Shown: positions 1 through 9,083 of the stretch, piece by piece | How positions within the stretch are numbered: position 1 is the stretch's first letter | Layout: each line of letters starts with the position of its first letter | Source of the DNA: Paraburkholderia fungorum | GTDB taxonomy: Bacteria > Pseudomonadota > Gammaproteobacteria > Burkholderiales > Burkholderiaceae | Direction of reading: 5' to 3' | DNA: 64,000 bases | NCBI RefSeq assembly: GCF_003610895.1 | Contig: NZ_MCAS01000056.1 | Location: forward strand, 248,001 to 312,000 | Made by a program: the position numbers and the translations under genes | The notes under the pieces: generated by a model | Told to the model about the DNA's origin: nothing | Seen by the model: the letters and a program-made list of their open reading frames with translations, nothing else | The model's database searches: none

Positions 1-477
1 GCGGTGATCGTGCCGATCGGCGGTGGCGGTCTCGCCGCCGGTGTGGCCACCGCCATGCGGCTCGCCAATCCCAGGGTGCACGTGTACGGCGTCGAGCCAG
101 AAGGATCGGACGTGATGGGCAAGAGCTTTGCCGCCAATCACACGATCAAGATGGGCCACATGCACACGATTGCCGATTCGTTGGCGTCGCCGCACACCGA
201 GGAGTACAGCTACGAGTTGTGCCGCCGCCATATCGACCAGCTCGTCACCGTCTCAGACGAACAGTTGCGCGCGGCCATGCTGACCTTGTTCGGACAGCTT
301 AAGCTTGCCGTGGAACCCGCGTGCGCCGCGGCTACGGCGGGGTTGCTCGGACCGCTGCGCGAAACGCTGCAAGGCAAGCGCGTGGGCGTGCTGCTGTGCG
401 GCACCAATACCGACCCGGTCAGTTTTGCCGCGCATATCGAACGGGCGCGCCATAGCCAGTCACAGTTTCCAGAATAG
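1..477 (+). CDS. Threonine/serine dehydratase, 3' part (cut by window edge)
   Basis: Last 158 residues of a fold-type II pyridoxal-phosphate enzyme; the 5' half lies outside the window and the reading frame is open from base 1. The glycine-rich loop PIGGGGLAAGVA near the window start binds the PLP phosphate in the threonine dehydratase/serine racemase family, and VEPEGSDVM follows as expected. The protein ends shortly after the catalytic fold (LLCGTNTDP), so no ACT regulatory domain follows; this fits the short catabolic or racemase-like class rather than long IlvA. Reaction: deamination of L-threonine or L-serine to the 2-oxo acid. Substrate choice cannot be decided from this fragment. Confidence 0.85.
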   Translation, partial: AVIVPIGGGGLAAGVATAMRLANPRVHVYGVEPEGSDVMGKSFAANHTIKMGHMHTIADSLASPHTEEYSYELCRRHIDQLVTVSDEQLRAAMLTLFGQLKLAVEPACAAATAGLLGPLRETLQGKRVGVLLCGTNTDPVSFAAHIERARHSQSQFPE

Positions 478-526
478 AGGCAATCCGCTCTTTCCTCGCC
501 GGGGGACTAGCCTATCCCTCTCAGAT

Positions 527-535
527 TGGTATGAT
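527..535 (+). promoter_or_regulatory. Candidate extended -10 promoter of mscL
   Basis: TGG followed by TATGAT, matching the extended -10 pattern TGnTATAAT with one mismatch, 29 bases before the mscL start. No good -35 box is seen, as is usual for extended -10 promoters. A strong ribosome binding site (GGGAGGAA) follows just before the start codon. Confidence 0.45.
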
Positions 536-564
536 TCGACCATCGACTTCTGGGAGGAACGTAT

Positions 565-1014
565 ATGAGCATGATTAAGGAATTCAAGGAATTTGCCCTT
601 AAAGGCAACGTAATGGATCTGGCCGTCGGGGTGATTATCGGCGGCGCGTTTTCCACCATCGTCAATTCAATTGTTAAAGACCTGATCATGCCGGTTGTCG
701 GCGTTGCCACCGGCGGCCTCGATTTCTCCAACAAGTTCGTTCGCCTCGGCGATATTCCCGCGAGCTTCAAAGGCAGTCCCGAATCGTATAAAGACTTGCA
801 GACGGCAGGCGTGGCGGTGTTCGGTTATGGCTCGTTCATTACCGTGGCCATCAACTTCGTGATTCTCGCGTTCATCATCTTCCTGATGGTCAAGTTCATT
901 AACAACCTGCGCAAGCCGGCTGATACAGCGCCGGCTGAGCCGCCGCCGACGCCGGAAGACGTCGTGCTGCTGCGCGAGATCCGCGATTCGCTGAAGAACG
1001 CGCCGCCGCGTTAA
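565..1014 (+). CDS. mscL: Large-conductance mechanosensitive channel MscL
   Basis: 149 residues, the normal family length. Forms a homopentameric inner-membrane pore that opens under high membrane tension to release solutes during hypo-osmotic shock. The N-terminus MSMIKEFKEFALKGNVMDLA and the first membrane helix (about 15-45, VGVIIGGAFSTIVNSIVKDL) are the most conserved family signature; the second helix is at about 88-112 (FITVAINFVILAFIIFLMVKF). The C-terminal part carries the proline-rich linker and short amphipathic bundle. The start is supported by GGGAGGAA 9 bases upstream. Single-gene unit with its own promoter and a terminator shared with the convergent kinase gene. Confidence 0.97.
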   Translation: MSMIKEFKEFALKGNVMDLAVGVIIGGAFSTIVNSIVKDLIMPVVGVATGGLDFSNKFVRLGDIPASFKGSPESYKDLQTAGVAVFGYGSFITVAINFVILAFIIFLMVKFINNLRKPADTAPAEPPPTPEDVVLLREIRDSLKNAPPR

Positions 1015-1059
1015 GGCGCCCGCTTCAAACATTCGCCCAGGTGCATTAGCCGGTGAATA

Positions 1060-1100
1060 TAAAAAAGGCCTGTCGCGAGAAGATCGCCACAGGCCTTTTT
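1060..1100. terminator. Bidirectional intrinsic terminator between mscL and hybrid kinase
   Basis: Hairpin with arms AAAAAGGCCTGT and ACAGGCCTTTTT, flanked by A and T runs so that it works in both directions. It lies between the convergent mscL (plus) and hybrid kinase (minus) genes. Confidence 0.85.
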
Positions 1101-1146
1101 CATGCCCCGCGCAAATTACGCGGCCCCAGTCGGTTCGCCAAACACG

Positions 1147-3138
1147 CTAGGCGTCCTTTTTGTCCGCTTCGCCTTTTTCCGCCTTCAGGCTCAGCGCGCT
1201 TTCAATCATCGTTTCGAGCTGTCCGAAATTAACAGGCTTGGTCAGATGCGAAGTAAAGCCTGCGCTCAGGCACCGGCGCACATCTTCGTCGGTGCCGAAG
1301 CCGGTCAACGCGACCGCCGGTACATCCGAATGCTCGCGGAACGCCTTGACGAAATCGAGACCGGTGCCATCCGGCAAGCCGACGTCGCTGATCACCAGAT
1401 CGAAGCTTTGCGACTGGGTGGCGGCCAGTGCATCGTCCACCCGCCCTACCGTGGTCACGTCGTGGCCGAGGCTGCGAATCAGTTGGGCCATCACCTCGGC
1501 GGTATCCACGTGATCTTCGATCAGCAGGATAGTCAGCAGGCCGGGAGGACGCACCTCGTCAGGCGCTGCAACAGGCGCTATTTCGGCGGGCGCGGCGGCA
1601 GTCGGCAGCGTGATCGTGAACGTCGCGCCGCAGTGGGGCCCCGGGCTCTGTGCGATCACCGTGCCGCCATGCACGTCGGTCAGCGCCTTGGTGATCGCGA
1701 GACCCAGGCCCAGGCCGCCGAATTGCCGCGTCATGTTCTGATTGCCTTGCTCGAAGGCGTTGAAGAGTTTGCCGATCTGCTCGGGCTCGATACCGATACC
1801 CGTGTCTTCGACTGAGATCTGCACGTGCATGCGTTCATCGTGCGTGCGGACGTAGATATGGCCGCCGTCCGGCGTGAACTTGGCGGCGTTGCGAATCAGA
1901 TTCCACAGCATCTGCTGCAGCCGCGCCCGGTCGGCGAGCACATAGTGGTGCTCTGCGTTCTTGTGGACATGTACGTCCTGCTGCTTGACCTGGATCTCGC
2001 TGCGAAAGAGTTCGAGCACACTGTCCATCACCTCATGCACGTCGACGGTTTCGAGCGACAGACGCAGCTTCCCGTTCGCCACGCGCGTGAGATCGAGCAG
2101 GTCGTCGATCAGGCGCGCTTCGAGTTCGATGTTGCGACGAATCATGCGCACACTCGCACGTGCCTGATCCGGCAGGTCCGGAATCATCTCCAGCACGCTG
2201 GCGCCCGCCAGTACAGGGGTAAGCGGCGTGCGCAATTCGTGCGACAGCATGGCGAGGAAACGGTCTTTCGCACGATTGGCCTCTTCCGCGATCTGACGGG
2301 CGGCCTGCTCCGAGGCAAGCAGCCGTTCGCGCTCCTCGATCGCCTCGCGCTGCGGGTGAATATCCGTGCAGCTGCCGAACCATTTGCTGATGTTGCCCTC
2401 GGGGTCGCGCATGGCAACCGCACGGACGTCGAACCAGCGATACTCGCCGTCATGGCGACGAATCCGCAGCTCGTGCCGATAATCGCCGGCGCCGCCCGTC
2501 ACGGCCTTGAGCCAGGTACGGCGAATTTCTTCACGATCGTCGGCATGCACCGCTTCGAGCCAGGCAAGGCCGTACGAACTGCTTTCCGACAGGCCCGTAT
2601 AGTCAAACCACTGCTTCGACAGGAAATCGCAATCGCCCGCGGCGTTGCAGGTCAGCACGAGGTGCGGCAAGGCCTCCGACAAGGTCCGGTAATGCTGTTC
2701 GCGGTCGCGCAGCAGCAAAGCTTCGGCCGAAGCCTTCTGCAGGCGCACCTGGGACAGCACCCGTTCCACGGCCTCGGGCAGGTAATCGAGGTAGTCGCCT
2801 GATTTCGGCACCACGTCGGACACGCCCGCGCGTAACGCTTCAATCACGCGGGATTCGTCGGTGAAACCGGTCACGAGGATGGCGGGAATCCGCACACCTT
2901 CGGCCCGCAAGCGGCGAAAGAAGTCGAGACCGGTTTCCGGCCCGCTCAGCTGGTAATCCAGCACCAGCAGGTCGGGCGTGCCGGCGGCAAGGCGCTCGCG
3001 GGCCATATCGACACCGGAGCAGATTGCAACCCGGCAGCCGGCGCGTTCGAGCGACTTGCGCGCGAGTCGCAAGATGCCTTCGTCGTCATCGACGACCAGC
3101 ACATACGCGGCGGGTTGCGTGGTCACTTCTTCGGTCAT
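1147..3138 (-). CDS. Hybrid sensor histidine kinase, REC-PAS-HisKA-HATPase-REC
   Basis: 663 residues, no membrane segment, so cytoplasmic. Order: N-terminal receiver (about 10-130, acidic pocket DDDE, phospho-Asp in LLVLDYQL), PAS domain (about 150-270, ending in the PAC motif), HisKA with the phospho-acceptor in MLSHELRTPLTP (about 300), HATPase with N box LIRNAAKF, G1 DTGIGI and G2 GLGLGL, then a C-terminal receiver (about 535-650, phospho-Asp in LVISDVGL, conserved Lys in LTKP). The first receiver suggests the kinase is itself switched by another kinase, probably the membrane sensor two genes upstream on the same strand. No DNA-binding output is present. Stimulus is unknown. Confidence 0.92.
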   Translation of the reverse strand: MTEEVTTQPAAYVLVVDDDEGILRLARKSLERAGCRVAICSGVDMARERLAAGTPDLLVLDYQLSGPETGLDFFRRLRAEGVRIPAILVTGFTDESRVIEALRAGVSDVVPKSGDYLDYLPEAVERVLSQVRLQKASAEALLLRDREQHYRTLSEALPHLVLTCNAAGDCDFLSKQWFDYTGLSESSSYGLAWLEAVHADDREEIRRTWLKAVTGGAGDYRHELRIRRHDGEYRWFDVRAVAMRDPEGNISKWFGSCTDIHPQREAIEERERLLASEQAARQIAEEANRAKDRFLAMLSHELRTPLTPVLAGASVLEMIPDLPDQARASVRMIRRNIELEARLIDDLLDLTRVANGKLRLSLETVDVHEVMDSVLELFRSEIQVKQQDVHVHKNAEHHYVLADRARLQQMLWNLIRNAAKFTPDGGHIYVRTHDERMHVQISVEDTGIGIEPEQIGKLFNAFEQGNQNMTRQFGGLGLGLAITKALTDVHGGTVIAQSPGPHCGATFTITLPTAAAPAEIAPVAAPDEVRPPGLLTILLIEDHVDTAEVMAQLIRSLGHDVTTVGRVDDALAATQSQSFDLVISDVGLPDGTGLDFVKAFREHSDVPAVALTGFGTDEDVRRCLSAGFTSHLTKPVNFGQLETMIESALSLKAEKGEADKKDA

Positions 3139-3217
3139 GCGGAGTCTTCTTTGGCTTGGTCTGGTGTCGCTATCTTGTCATGAGCCGCTTTCGGCGCGCC
3201 TTCACATGGAGCGGCCG

Positions 3218-3697
3218 TCAAGGCGCCGCCATGCGATGGCCCACCGGCAGCTTGACCACTTGCAGGAAGAAGCCGAGACGGCGCACGGCTTCGATGAACG
3301 CGTCGTATTCGACTGGCTTCGTGATGTAGACATTGCAGCCGAGTTCGTAACAGCGCTCGATTTCGCGCGGATCGTCGGTCGTGGTCAGCACGATCACGGG
3401 CACCGCGGCTGTTTGCGGCGAATCCTTCAGGCGCCGCAATACCTCGAAGCCATCCACACGTGGCATTTTCAGATCGAGCAGCACGACGAAATTCGTCAAA
3501 TCCTCGCGCGGCGGGTAGGGACTGGCCGCGGGGTCCGCCGGCGCCGGGCCGAAGAAGTAATCGAGTGCCTGCTGACCATCGCGAAAGCGCACGAAACCGT
3601 TTGAAATCCCGGCACGGCGCAGATTGCGCTCGACCAGCGTGGCGTGGCCGTCGTCGTCCTCGATCAGCACGATACTGACCGTTTCCCCGTGATTCAT
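3218..3697 (-). CDS. Rcp1-type single-domain response regulator
   Basis: 159 residues consisting of one receiver domain: acidic pair in IVLIEDDDGHA, phospho-acceptor Asp in VVLLDLKMPRVDG (about 70), Thr in VIVLTTTDD and Lys in YITKPVEYD. The insertion around FFGPAP after the first helices and the EVLRRLKDSP segment are typical of regulators paired with phytochrome-like kinases. It has no output domain, so it should pass phosphate to a partner or act by protein contact. It sits between a membrane kinase (89 bases upstream) and a hybrid kinase (79 bases downstream), making a phosphorelay intermediate likely. Start chosen at MNHGETVS, preceded by GGAGGG. Confidence 0.92.
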   Translation of the reverse strand: MNHGETVSIVLIEDDDGHATLVERNLRRAGISNGFVRFRDGQQALDYFFGPAPADPAASPYPPREDLTNFVVLLDLKMPRVDGFEVLRRLKDSPQTAAVPVIVLTTTDDPREIERCYELGCNVYITKPVEYDAFIEAVRRLGFFLQVVKLPVGHRMAAP

Positions 3698-3786
3698 ATG
3701 CCCTCCGTGCGGACAATCCGTTTTTGCACCATGCTTTTAGCTATCCCCAACAGTTTCTCCTGATGCCTGCTCCAACCTGCGCCGAC

Positions 3787-5397
3787 TCAATTGCGCGCAG
3801 GCTGCTCCGGCAACACGACGAAAAAGGTCGATCCCGCGCCTTCCGCGGACTCGACCCAGATGCGCCCGCCATGCCGTTCCACCATGCGCCGCACCACCGC
3901 AAGGCCCACCCCGTCTCCGTGCGCGACGTCGACGTGCAAACGCTGAAACGCCCGGAACACCTTCGACATATACGCTGCCGGAATCCCGAGGCCATTGTCA
4001 CGCACATAATATGTGCGCGTGCGTACCGCGCGCGGCTCCGTCTCGTCGACGGGTTCCGGCTCCAGCGCACCGATCTCGATGCGCCCATTGCGCGCCGGGT
4101 CGAGATAATTGAGTGCGTTGCCGACCAGGTTGCTGAAAATCTGCTCGATCGCACCGGGGTCGCCCCATGCGGGCGGCAATTCGCGCACGGTGACCACCGT
4201 CGCCCGCTGGCTAATCACGCTCTGCAGCGCGTCGACCACCCGCCCCACCACCCGTCCGACACTCACCCGCTGCCACTGGTATTCGAGCCGGCCGGCACGC
4301 GAAATCCGCAGGAGCGCGTCGATGATCGCCGCCGCCTGCGTCACCGCGGTGCGCAGATACTGCAAAGACTCGCGCACGTCGCCGTCAAGGATATGCACCA
4401 TACGCCGGTGTTCCGGCTCCGGCAGATTCGCCGTCTCGACGAGGCTATCGAGTTCGTCGCACGACACCTGCAATTCCTTCGAAAAACCCTGCAGATTCAC
4501 CAGCGGTGAGCGCAGATCGTGCGACACGCTGTAGATGAACATTTCGTTGTCTTGCGTCTCCTGGCGCAGTTCCTCGTTCACACCCGCCAGTTCCTGCGCG
4601 CGCGCCTCGAGCCGCGCTTTCAGCAGGGTCTGCTCGCCTTCGGCCTCGCGCAGGCGCGCGCCGGTCTGGTGCAGCACCGCGTCGAGCGCGGCAATTTCGT
4701 CGCTGCCGGACAGCGGCGCCGCCAGCTCCCAGCCGCGGCCCAGACGTTCGGCGTTACCCGTCAACACTTCCAGGCGCCGGCCGATGCTGCGCGCAAAAAC
4801 CACTGCGGTAACCGCCCAGATCAGCATCGACCCCAACACGGCGGCGATCAGCGCGTATTGCTGGCGTTCGTGGCGTCGTGCCAGCGCCGCGGAGCGCTCG
4901 GCGTCGAGCCGCGAGGCCTCGCTGCCAAACTCGGCGAGCTGGTCGCGAAACAGTGCGATCTGCGCGGGGAGCGCGCCGGTATCCCGCGCCGCAAACGAGT
5001 TCACGCTGTGCCCCGCGCGCAGCGCCTGCGCGATCGCCGTGGCCTGCACGCGATACGCATCGATCGCCTGTTGCATCTTGTGTACGCGTTCGGCCTGTTG
5101 CGGCGTATCGGCGACCAGCGTTTCGAGGTTCGAAAGCCGGTCGCCGAGATCGACCCAGACGGTATGGCGGTCGATAAACGACGGATCGCCGACGACCATG
5201 CCCGTGCGGACCCGCGCGGCCTGGCGCAGCAGCGGATCGACAATGCCCGACGACTGATAAAGGATCTGCTTGCTGTTGCTGACCCATTGCGCGGCCTGCG
5301 CCGTTTGCTCCTGGGTATCGAAGACGACGCCCAGAAGCGCCAGCTCGACCACGCTCGGCACTGCAATCAGCAGCAGACCCTTGGTGAATAGTTTCAT
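3787..5397 (-). CDS. Membrane sensor histidine kinase (CHASE3-like sensor, HAMP)
   Basis: 536 residues. First membrane helix about 7-27 (LLLIAVPSVVELALLGVVF), a roughly 155-residue periplasmic helical region that looks like a CHASE3 domain (SNSKQILYQS), second helix about 186-206 (AVLGSMLIWAVTAVVFA), a HAMP linker, a coiled coil, then HisKA with YSVSHDLRSPLVNLQG (His about 293) and a HATPase (VGNALNYL, DNGLGIP, GDGVGLAVV). The HisKA sequence is of the phytochrome-like class, which normally phosphorylates single-domain receivers like the next gene. First gene of the minus-strand three-gene cluster. The ligand cannot be told from sequence. Confidence 0.9.
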   Translation of the reverse strand: MKLFTKGLLLIAVPSVVELALLGVVFDTQEQTAQAAQWVSNSKQILYQSSGIVDPLLRQAARVRTGMVVGDPSFIDRHTVWVDLGDRLSNLETLVADTPQQAERVHKMQQAIDAYRVQATAIAQALRAGHSVNSFAARDTGALPAQIALFRDQLAEFGSEASRLDAERSAALARRHERQQYALIAAVLGSMLIWAVTAVVFARSIGRRLEVLTGNAERLGRGWELAAPLSGSDEIAALDAVLHQTGARLREAEGEQTLLKARLEARAQELAGVNEELRQETQDNEMFIYSVSHDLRSPLVNLQGFSKELQVSCDELDSLVETANLPEPEHRRMVHILDGDVRESLQYLRTAVTQAAAIIDALLRISRAGRLEYQWQRVSVGRVVGRVVDALQSVISQRATVVTVRELPPAWGDPGAIEQIFSNLVGNALNYLDPARNGRIEIGALEPEPVDETEPRAVRTRTYYVRDNGLGIPAAYMSKVFRAFQRLHVDVAHGDGVGLAVVRRMVERHGGRIWVESAEGAGSTFFVVLPEQPARN

Positions 5398-5848
5398 GTT
5401 CGCCCGAAGGGTCGTTCAAGCCGCGGCGTGCTTGCCAGTCCTGCACGGATCACACGCCTCGCCGCATCGCACGGGCAGCCCGTTGCGGCGCGGGATTGGC
5501 GAGCACGCCGCGGTGCGGCCGGACGGGCCATTATCGACGTGAATGTGAGATATTTCAACGTAGCGGCAGGATGCGCTTGCGCACACAAAAATGACTTTTT
5601 TATTGATACGGGATGTTTTTTCGGTGGCGCCTGAGTCTATGATGGAGACAGATGTGCTGGGAAGCGAAAGCGCGCGGCGAGGCGGTTCGGCATGATTCGT
5701 GCGGGAGGCGGTGGGACGGTGGAGACACCGAATCATCGTGAATCCGACCTTGTCGTATGCTATAAAAGATCGACGTGCGGCGCGCGAAGCCGGGAGTTGT
5801 CGCATGAGGACGCTGCGTTTCTTGCAATTCTTTTTCAGGCGAATTTTT
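5398..5848. other. Intergenic region between divergent kinase and orphan gene
   Basis: About 450 bases with no convincing gene; open frames here are short and lack ribosome binding sites. It should hold the promoter of the minus-strand kinase cluster and of the plus-strand 149-aa gene. The part from about 5570 to 5640 is T-rich relative to its surroundings. No clear palindrome was found. Confidence 0.5.
5761..5766 (+). promoter_or_regulatory. Candidate -10 box for the 149-aa gene
   Basis: TATAAA, preceded by CGTATGC, about 83 bases before the chosen start. No convincing -35 hexamer at 16-18 bases upstream. Confidence 0.3.
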
Positions 5849-6298
5849 ATGTCCTTCCCGAAAAAGCGTAGACGCGCGAAGGTGGACGGCGATGAGTCGT
5901 TCCTCGCGGTACTACGGCATTTCAAGCCCTTCGGTCAGCTCGACACCAAGATTGCACGCGCTCGCGCGCAAGACGAGCCCGTACTCTATGCACATGTGCT
6001 GCCAGGGCTAGACGTTCTGCTGTGCAGCGTGCGAGGCGCACAACCGCCCTATCCCGCGCCTGCCGAATTGCGCCGCCGCTGTATCGAATCCATTACCAAT
6101 GCGCTGGAACAGCCGCTCGACGGCCTCGAGAATGGCGGGTACTGGTATGAAGCCGATGGCTTCGGGTTCCTGGTGTTTGCCAGCCGGGCTCGAGGCAAGA
6201 TCCTGACGGAGTTTGGCGCCACCCGCGTCGGCGGTGCCCGGCGAGGGGTTCGTCGGCAGGATGCTGCGGGAGACGCCGCGCCGCGCTCGCTCAGGTAG
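5849..6298 (+). CDS. Hypothetical protein, 149 aa
   Basis: I do not recognise a family. The start at 5849 (MSFPKKRRRAKVDGDE) has AGGCGA 8 bases upstream; an in-frame ATG at 5804 would add 15 hydrophobic residues. The body is soluble, with no membrane segment or signal peptide, and reads as a compact domain (ESFLAVLRHFKPFGQLD ... GYWYEADGFGFLVFASRARG). The last 25 residues are Arg/Ala/Gly rich (RVGGARRGVRRQD) and differ in character from the rest, which may mean a natural basic tail or a frameshifted end. It stands alone between divergent and convergent neighbours, so context gives no function. Confidence 0.55.
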   Translation: MSFPKKRRRAKVDGDESFLAVLRHFKPFGQLDTKIARARAQDEPVLYAHVLPGLDVLLCSVRGAQPPYPAPAELRRRCIESITNALEQPLDGLENGGYWYEADGFGFLVFASRARGKILTEFGATRVGGARRGVRRQDAAGDAAPRSLR

Positions 6299-6427
6299 TT
6301 CCTTCCCTTGCTTGTTCGGCGCCGGTGTTTTCGGGCACGCGGCGCCGATTTTCCGTTTTTCCCTTCCTTTTTTGTCCCCTGCCTGGACGGCCGCTAGTCC
6401 AACCGGCCTCAGACCAGGCAAAAAGCA

Positions 6428-8923
6428 TCAATTCCCCTTGTATTCGGCCGCCGTGGCCGGCGGCATGACTGCCGCGGGCTTCTTGCCGGCCGCGGCGGCC
6501 GAATGAGCATCAGCGGCAGACTTGTTCACGGGCACACCGTCGAGGGAAATGGCCGGCTTGGGCGCCTGCTTCACGCCGGGCGGCGGCGCGCTCGGCGCCT
6601 GCCGAACCTGCGACAGCAACTGCCCGCACGGCAGCGGTTTGTTATTGCTAGGCGCAAGCAGCGGAATCAGCGCCGCAAACGGATTGATCAACCCGAGCCC
6701 GATCGCGGCGCCCCCTCGCAACGCCAGCGCGGCGGCATTGACCCCGACGTGCGGGTCCTTGAACGTCCCCTTCACATACAGCGGCGAGCGCAGCGAAAAC
6801 ACCCGGAAACCCTTGGTATGCGGATGCACGCCAAGATCCATCGATTCATCGCGCAGATTCACGTTGCCGTCGATATCAATCACCGCGTCGTCGGTGTCGA
6901 GCGCAAAAATACGCGAATCCAGCACACCATTCGTCGCGACAAAGTCCGCCGCCGCGCAGTTGATCTTCACGTCGCGATTGCCAAACAGCTTTTCGTAGAC
7001 CACATTCGCCACGTTCAGCCCCGCGGCTTCCATCAGCAGGCGGCTCACCGTTCCGTCCGTCACCAATGCCTTCACCTCGCCGTTCGAACTCGCCGCCAAC
7101 GCCGCCGGCGAATTGCCGGTCGCGCTCAACGCGGCGTCGCCGTTGATTTCGCCGAGCGCGTTCTGCATCGTCTTGAAGTTCGGGAACAACTGCTTGAGCT
7201 TGAGATGCCGTGCAGACGTTGCGAAACGCCCCTTCAACGGGGTCGTGCTGCCGTCCAGATGAATATCCGACGACAGCGAGCCGCCCGCCACGCCAAACTT
7301 CAGCGGTTCGAATGACAACACGCCGTCGGTCATCACGACGTGCGTGTACAAATCCGTGATGGGCAAGTTGGAGTCCTTGACGATGCGGTTCCCCGTGAAC
7401 TTCACGTCGGCGTCGATCGCTTTCCAGCGGTCGGTGCGAAACTCTTCCACGGGCAGCACCTTGTTGCCCGGCTGCACGGTTGCGTCGCCGCGCTTCGCCT
7501 TGCTGGCCTTCGAGTCCGCGCCGATGATAGGCGCCAGATCGGCGAATTGCAGCAGATGCGACACCAGTTCGCCCTGCAACAGCGGACGCGGCTCACGCGC
7601 CGTATAAGTCAGCGAGCCGTTCAGATCGCTGCCGCCCACCCGGCCCGTAAAGTTCTCGTACTTGAAGACGTTGCCGCTGGACTTGAACTGTCCGACGAGA
7701 CGCCCCTCGGTCGCATACGGCGGCGTATCGGGCAAGGTGACGCCCGTCAGCGAATATAGCCGCGCGAGGCTGTTGCCTTGCAGCCAGAGGCGCAGATCGA
7801 CCGCGGCAAGATGCGCCGGATCGGTGATCGTGCCCACGAGGCCGACGCGCAGATCGCCGGCCTTCACGTCGGCCTGCACCGGGAACGGGCGGTTGGCGTC
7901 CTGTAATGCCAGCACACCGCCGACCTTGCCGCTACCGGACACCGGCGTCCTGTTGTACGTACCCTTGGCGGTCCAACCGATCGCGTAGGGCGGGATCACC
8001 GGTTTCGCGCCGTTTGCCGGGCCGCCAGCAGCGGCATTGGCGCCCGATGCCGAGGCGAGCGCCGCGCCGCTTGCCCCCGCGCCTGCCCCCGCACTCGTAC
8101 CGTTCGCCTCGCTTGCAAGCTGCACGCCCGAGGCGCCATTCGCCGCACTCGCGCCAGACGCGGTGACTTGTGCCGACGCCGCACCGGAAGCCGCCGCCGC
8201 AGACGCCGCCGCCGCTTCCGATGCAGCCTGCGCGTTCGCCTGCGCGGCGAGCTTGCCCGCGCCGGCCTTGCCGACCGCCTCCGCCGAGGCGCTGCGCGAT
8301 GCCGCCTCCTGCTGCTTCATCACCTCGCCAATCGGGATCGGCTGGCCGAGCGTATCGATGGCCACCAGCACTTCGACCTTCGCCTGCTGGTCGGACAGCG
8401 CGACATTACCCTTCGCAAACGCGATGTCGTGCAGATCGAGCCGCCATTCGGAAGGCCCGCTCGACGACGCCAGCTTGAAGGTCCAGTTATTGCGCCCGTC
8501 GAGCAGCCGTTCGAGGTCGACCGACGGATTCACGAGATTGATCGCGGGAATCACGATATCGTGCGCGAGCAGCGGCAACACCTTGACCTCGAAGTCGATT
8601 TCATCGAGCGTCGCGAAGTGCGGCTGTTTGGCCCAATCGGGATTGCCCACCGTGATGTCGGCCGCCGAGAAACGCGGCCAGGGCACCCAGCCACGCCAGC
8701 CGGTCTCGCCGACCGGATGCCGCCATCCGACTTTCAGGTCGCCGTTGATCGCGAACGGCCGGCCGATCGCCTGCGTGACCTTGTCGTCGACATAAGGCCG
8801 CGCCCGGTTCCAGTCAAAGGTCAGAATGAAAATTGTCAGCGCGGCAACCAGAATGACGATGATCGCCACCAGCCATGCGATGATTTTTCCAATCCGCCTT
8901 CCAATCGTGCTGGATACCGCCAT
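6428..8923 (-). CDS. AsmA family protein with Ala-rich insertion
   Basis: 831 residues. N-terminal membrane anchor (about 9-38, IIAWLVAIIVILVAALTIFI) followed by the AsmA signature FDWNRARPYVDDKVTQAIGR and a large periplasmic beta-rich body; the C-terminal part has AsmA-like repeats (LDGSTTPLKGRF, FRVFSLRSPLYVKGTFKDP). AsmA/TamB/YhdP-type proteins are bridge-like proteins implicated in phospholipid transport to the outer membrane. Unusual is a low-complexity block of about 95 residues (roughly 215-310) made almost wholly of Ala, Ser, Gly and Asn, inserted between two ordinary parts. Start at 8923 rather than the in-frame ATG at 8956 because GGCGGAG lies 7 bases upstream. Substrate unknown. 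Confidence 0.88.
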   Translation of the reverse strand: MAVSSTIGRRIGKIIAWLVAIIVILVAALTIFILTFDWNRARPYVDDKVTQAIGRPFAINGDLKVGWRHPVGETGWRGWVPWPRFSAADITVGNPDWAKQPHFATLDEIDFEVKVLPLLAHDIVIPAINLVNPSVDLERLLDGRNNWTFKLASSSGPSEWRLDLHDIAFAKGNVALSDQQAKVEVLVAIDTLGQPIPIGEVMKQQEAASRSASAEAVGKAGAGKLAAQANAQAASEAAAASAAAASGAASAQVTASGASAANGASGVQLASEANGTSAGAGAGASGAALASASGANAAAGGPANGAKPVIPPYAIGWTAKGTYNRTPVSGSGKVGGVLALQDANRPFPVQADVKAGDLRVGLVGTITDPAHLAAVDLRLWLQGNSLARLYSLTGVTLPDTPPYATEGRLVGQFKSSGNVFKYENFTGRVGGSDLNGSLTYTAREPRPLLQGELVSHLLQFADLAPIIGADSKASKAKRGDATVQPGNKVLPVEEFRTDRWKAIDADVKFTGNRIVKDSNLPITDLYTHVVMTDGVLSFEPLKFGVAGGSLSSDIHLDGSTTPLKGRFATSARHLKLKQLFPNFKTMQNALGEINGDAALSATGNSPAALAASSNGEVKALVTDGTVSRLLMEAAGLNVANVVYEKLFGNRDVKINCAAADFVATNGVLDSRIFALDTDDAVIDIDGNVNLRDESMDLGVHPHTKGFRVFSLRSPLYVKGTFKDPHVGVNAAALALRGGAAIGLGLINPFAALIPLLAPSNNKPLPCGQLLSQVRQAPSAPPPGVKQAPKPAISLDGVPVNKSAADAHSAAAAGKKPAAVMPPATAAEYKGN

Positions 8924-9041
8924 TGAGAAGCTCCGCCTTTGTTCTTCGTTGTGCATCGGGGCAGCACGTATCGTGCCTGGTAATATTGTCTTAAGGGTGT
9001 CGTTTTATCATGCCGCAAAGCGCGGGGAGGCGTTACCTGCG

Positions 9042-9068
9042 ATGCGAAATGTCAATGAGCGTCAATGA
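9042..9068 (+). CDS. Possible 8-codon leader ORF before fetA
   Basis: ATG-CGA-AAT-GTC-AAT-GAG-CGT-CAA-TGA, preceded by GGGGAGG 11 bases upstream and ending 15 bases before the FetA-like start codon, which itself has no recognisable ribosome binding site. Ribosomes finishing this leader could reinitiate at the exporter gene. Very short and purely predicted. Confidence 0.25.
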   Translation: MRNVNERQ

Positions 9069-9083
9069 ACGTCAATCAATGTC
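9051..9083 (+). repeat. 10-bp direct repeats immediately before the FetA-like start
   Basis: Three exact-length tandem copies, GTCAATGAGC, GTCAATGAAC and GTCAATCAAT, followed by GTC directly abutting the start codon at 9084. The period equals one helical turn, so a regulator could bind on one face. The array occupies the place where a ribosome binding site would normally be. Confidence 0.7.

Noticed and set aside
1825..2802. 325-codon plus-strand frame opposite the hybrid kinase
   Set aside because: Antisense shadow of a well-supported gene; no ribosome binding site and no family motif.
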